Shown here: positions 61,896 through 62,000 of the stretch, piece after piece | How the letters are laid out: each line of letters starts with the position of its first letter | How positions within the stretch are numbered: the stretch's first letter is position 1 | Assembly: GCF_964340395.1 (NCBI RefSeq) | Contig: NC_135568.1 | Coordinates: 17,731,776 to 17,793,775 of the forward strand | Length of the DNA: 62,000 nt | Direction: 5' to 3' | From: Glandiceps talaboti | Taxonomy: Eukaryota > Hemichordata > Enteropneusta > Spengelidae | Notes under the pieces: model-generated | Database searches by the model: none | Told to the model about the DNA's origin: nothing | What the model saw: only the letters and a program-made list of their open reading frames with translations | Translations under genes and position numbers: made by a program

Positions 61896-62000
61896 GATTG
61901 ATGTACCAATATAGTAGTAAATCCTGTTTTAGCATTTAACCTGTATTTTATAATACACTAATTACACGTATAGTGAAAAGTTCATGACGTGTCAATAATG

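Overview
The window is nuclear DNA of an animal. It has split genes with canonical GT-AG introns, one intronless seven-transmembrane receptor, decayed LINE fragments, tRNA-derived SINEs, many short foldback elements and very large microsatellites. The DNA is AT-rich and mostly non-coding. A peptidoglycan recognition protein gene, an atypical orphan-type GPCR and an ACAT/ATGT microsatellite load suggest a marine invertebrate (lophotrochozoan, hemichordate or cephalochordate-like). I cannot name the species. Most long open frames (YIHT, MYVC, LSVC, RERE and NSRI repeats) are translations of simple repeats, not genes.

Layout. 0-9.4 kb: repeats, foldback elements and microsatellites, no gene found. 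9.9-11.1 kb (+): single-exon class A GPCR with unusual DRY, CWxP and TM4/TM5 motifs, followed by a tandem repeat and a hairpin. 12-26 kb: (AT)n tracts, a broken LINE 3' end (14.3-15.2 kb), microsatellites, a SINE (20.2 kb), a palindromic CGTTTTTCG-rich element (21.3-21.8 kb), and a second, unrelated-looking LINE fragment (24.4 kb). 26.4-29.1 kb (-): a two-exon gene reconstructed here, with an SH3/tudor-like N-terminal exon joined to a Thr/Pro/Ser decapeptide-repeat and globular exon, and a TATA box. It lies between two diverged direct copies of a segmental duplication (22.5-24.3 and 29.9-34.8 kb). One copy contains a 30-unit, 30-bp minisatellite that the other has as little more than one unit.

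35.6-39.8 kb (-): a peptidoglycan recognition protein (amidase_2 fold) gene assembled from four phase-compatible exons plus a probable terminal exon. All zinc-site residues are present. Its second exon is preceded, right at the 3' splice site, by a roughly 240-bp (CT)n(CA)n tract. 40-46 kb: foldback elements and tandem repeats. 47.4-51.9 kb (-): the 3' end of a larger gene with a soluble R-SNARE motif at its C terminus (tomosyn/amisyn type), with large repeat-filled introns. 52-62 kb: probably more intron or intergenic DNA, with a nuclear-receptor-half-site repeat, a SINE, and a 2-kb minisatellite of 29-bp units with higher-order structure at its end.

The genes do not form an operon or obvious pathway. 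The PGRP is an innate-immunity gene; the others are a receptor, a putative nuclear or chromatin-type protein and a membrane-fusion regulator. I saw no rRNA, functional tRNA or CRISPR array.
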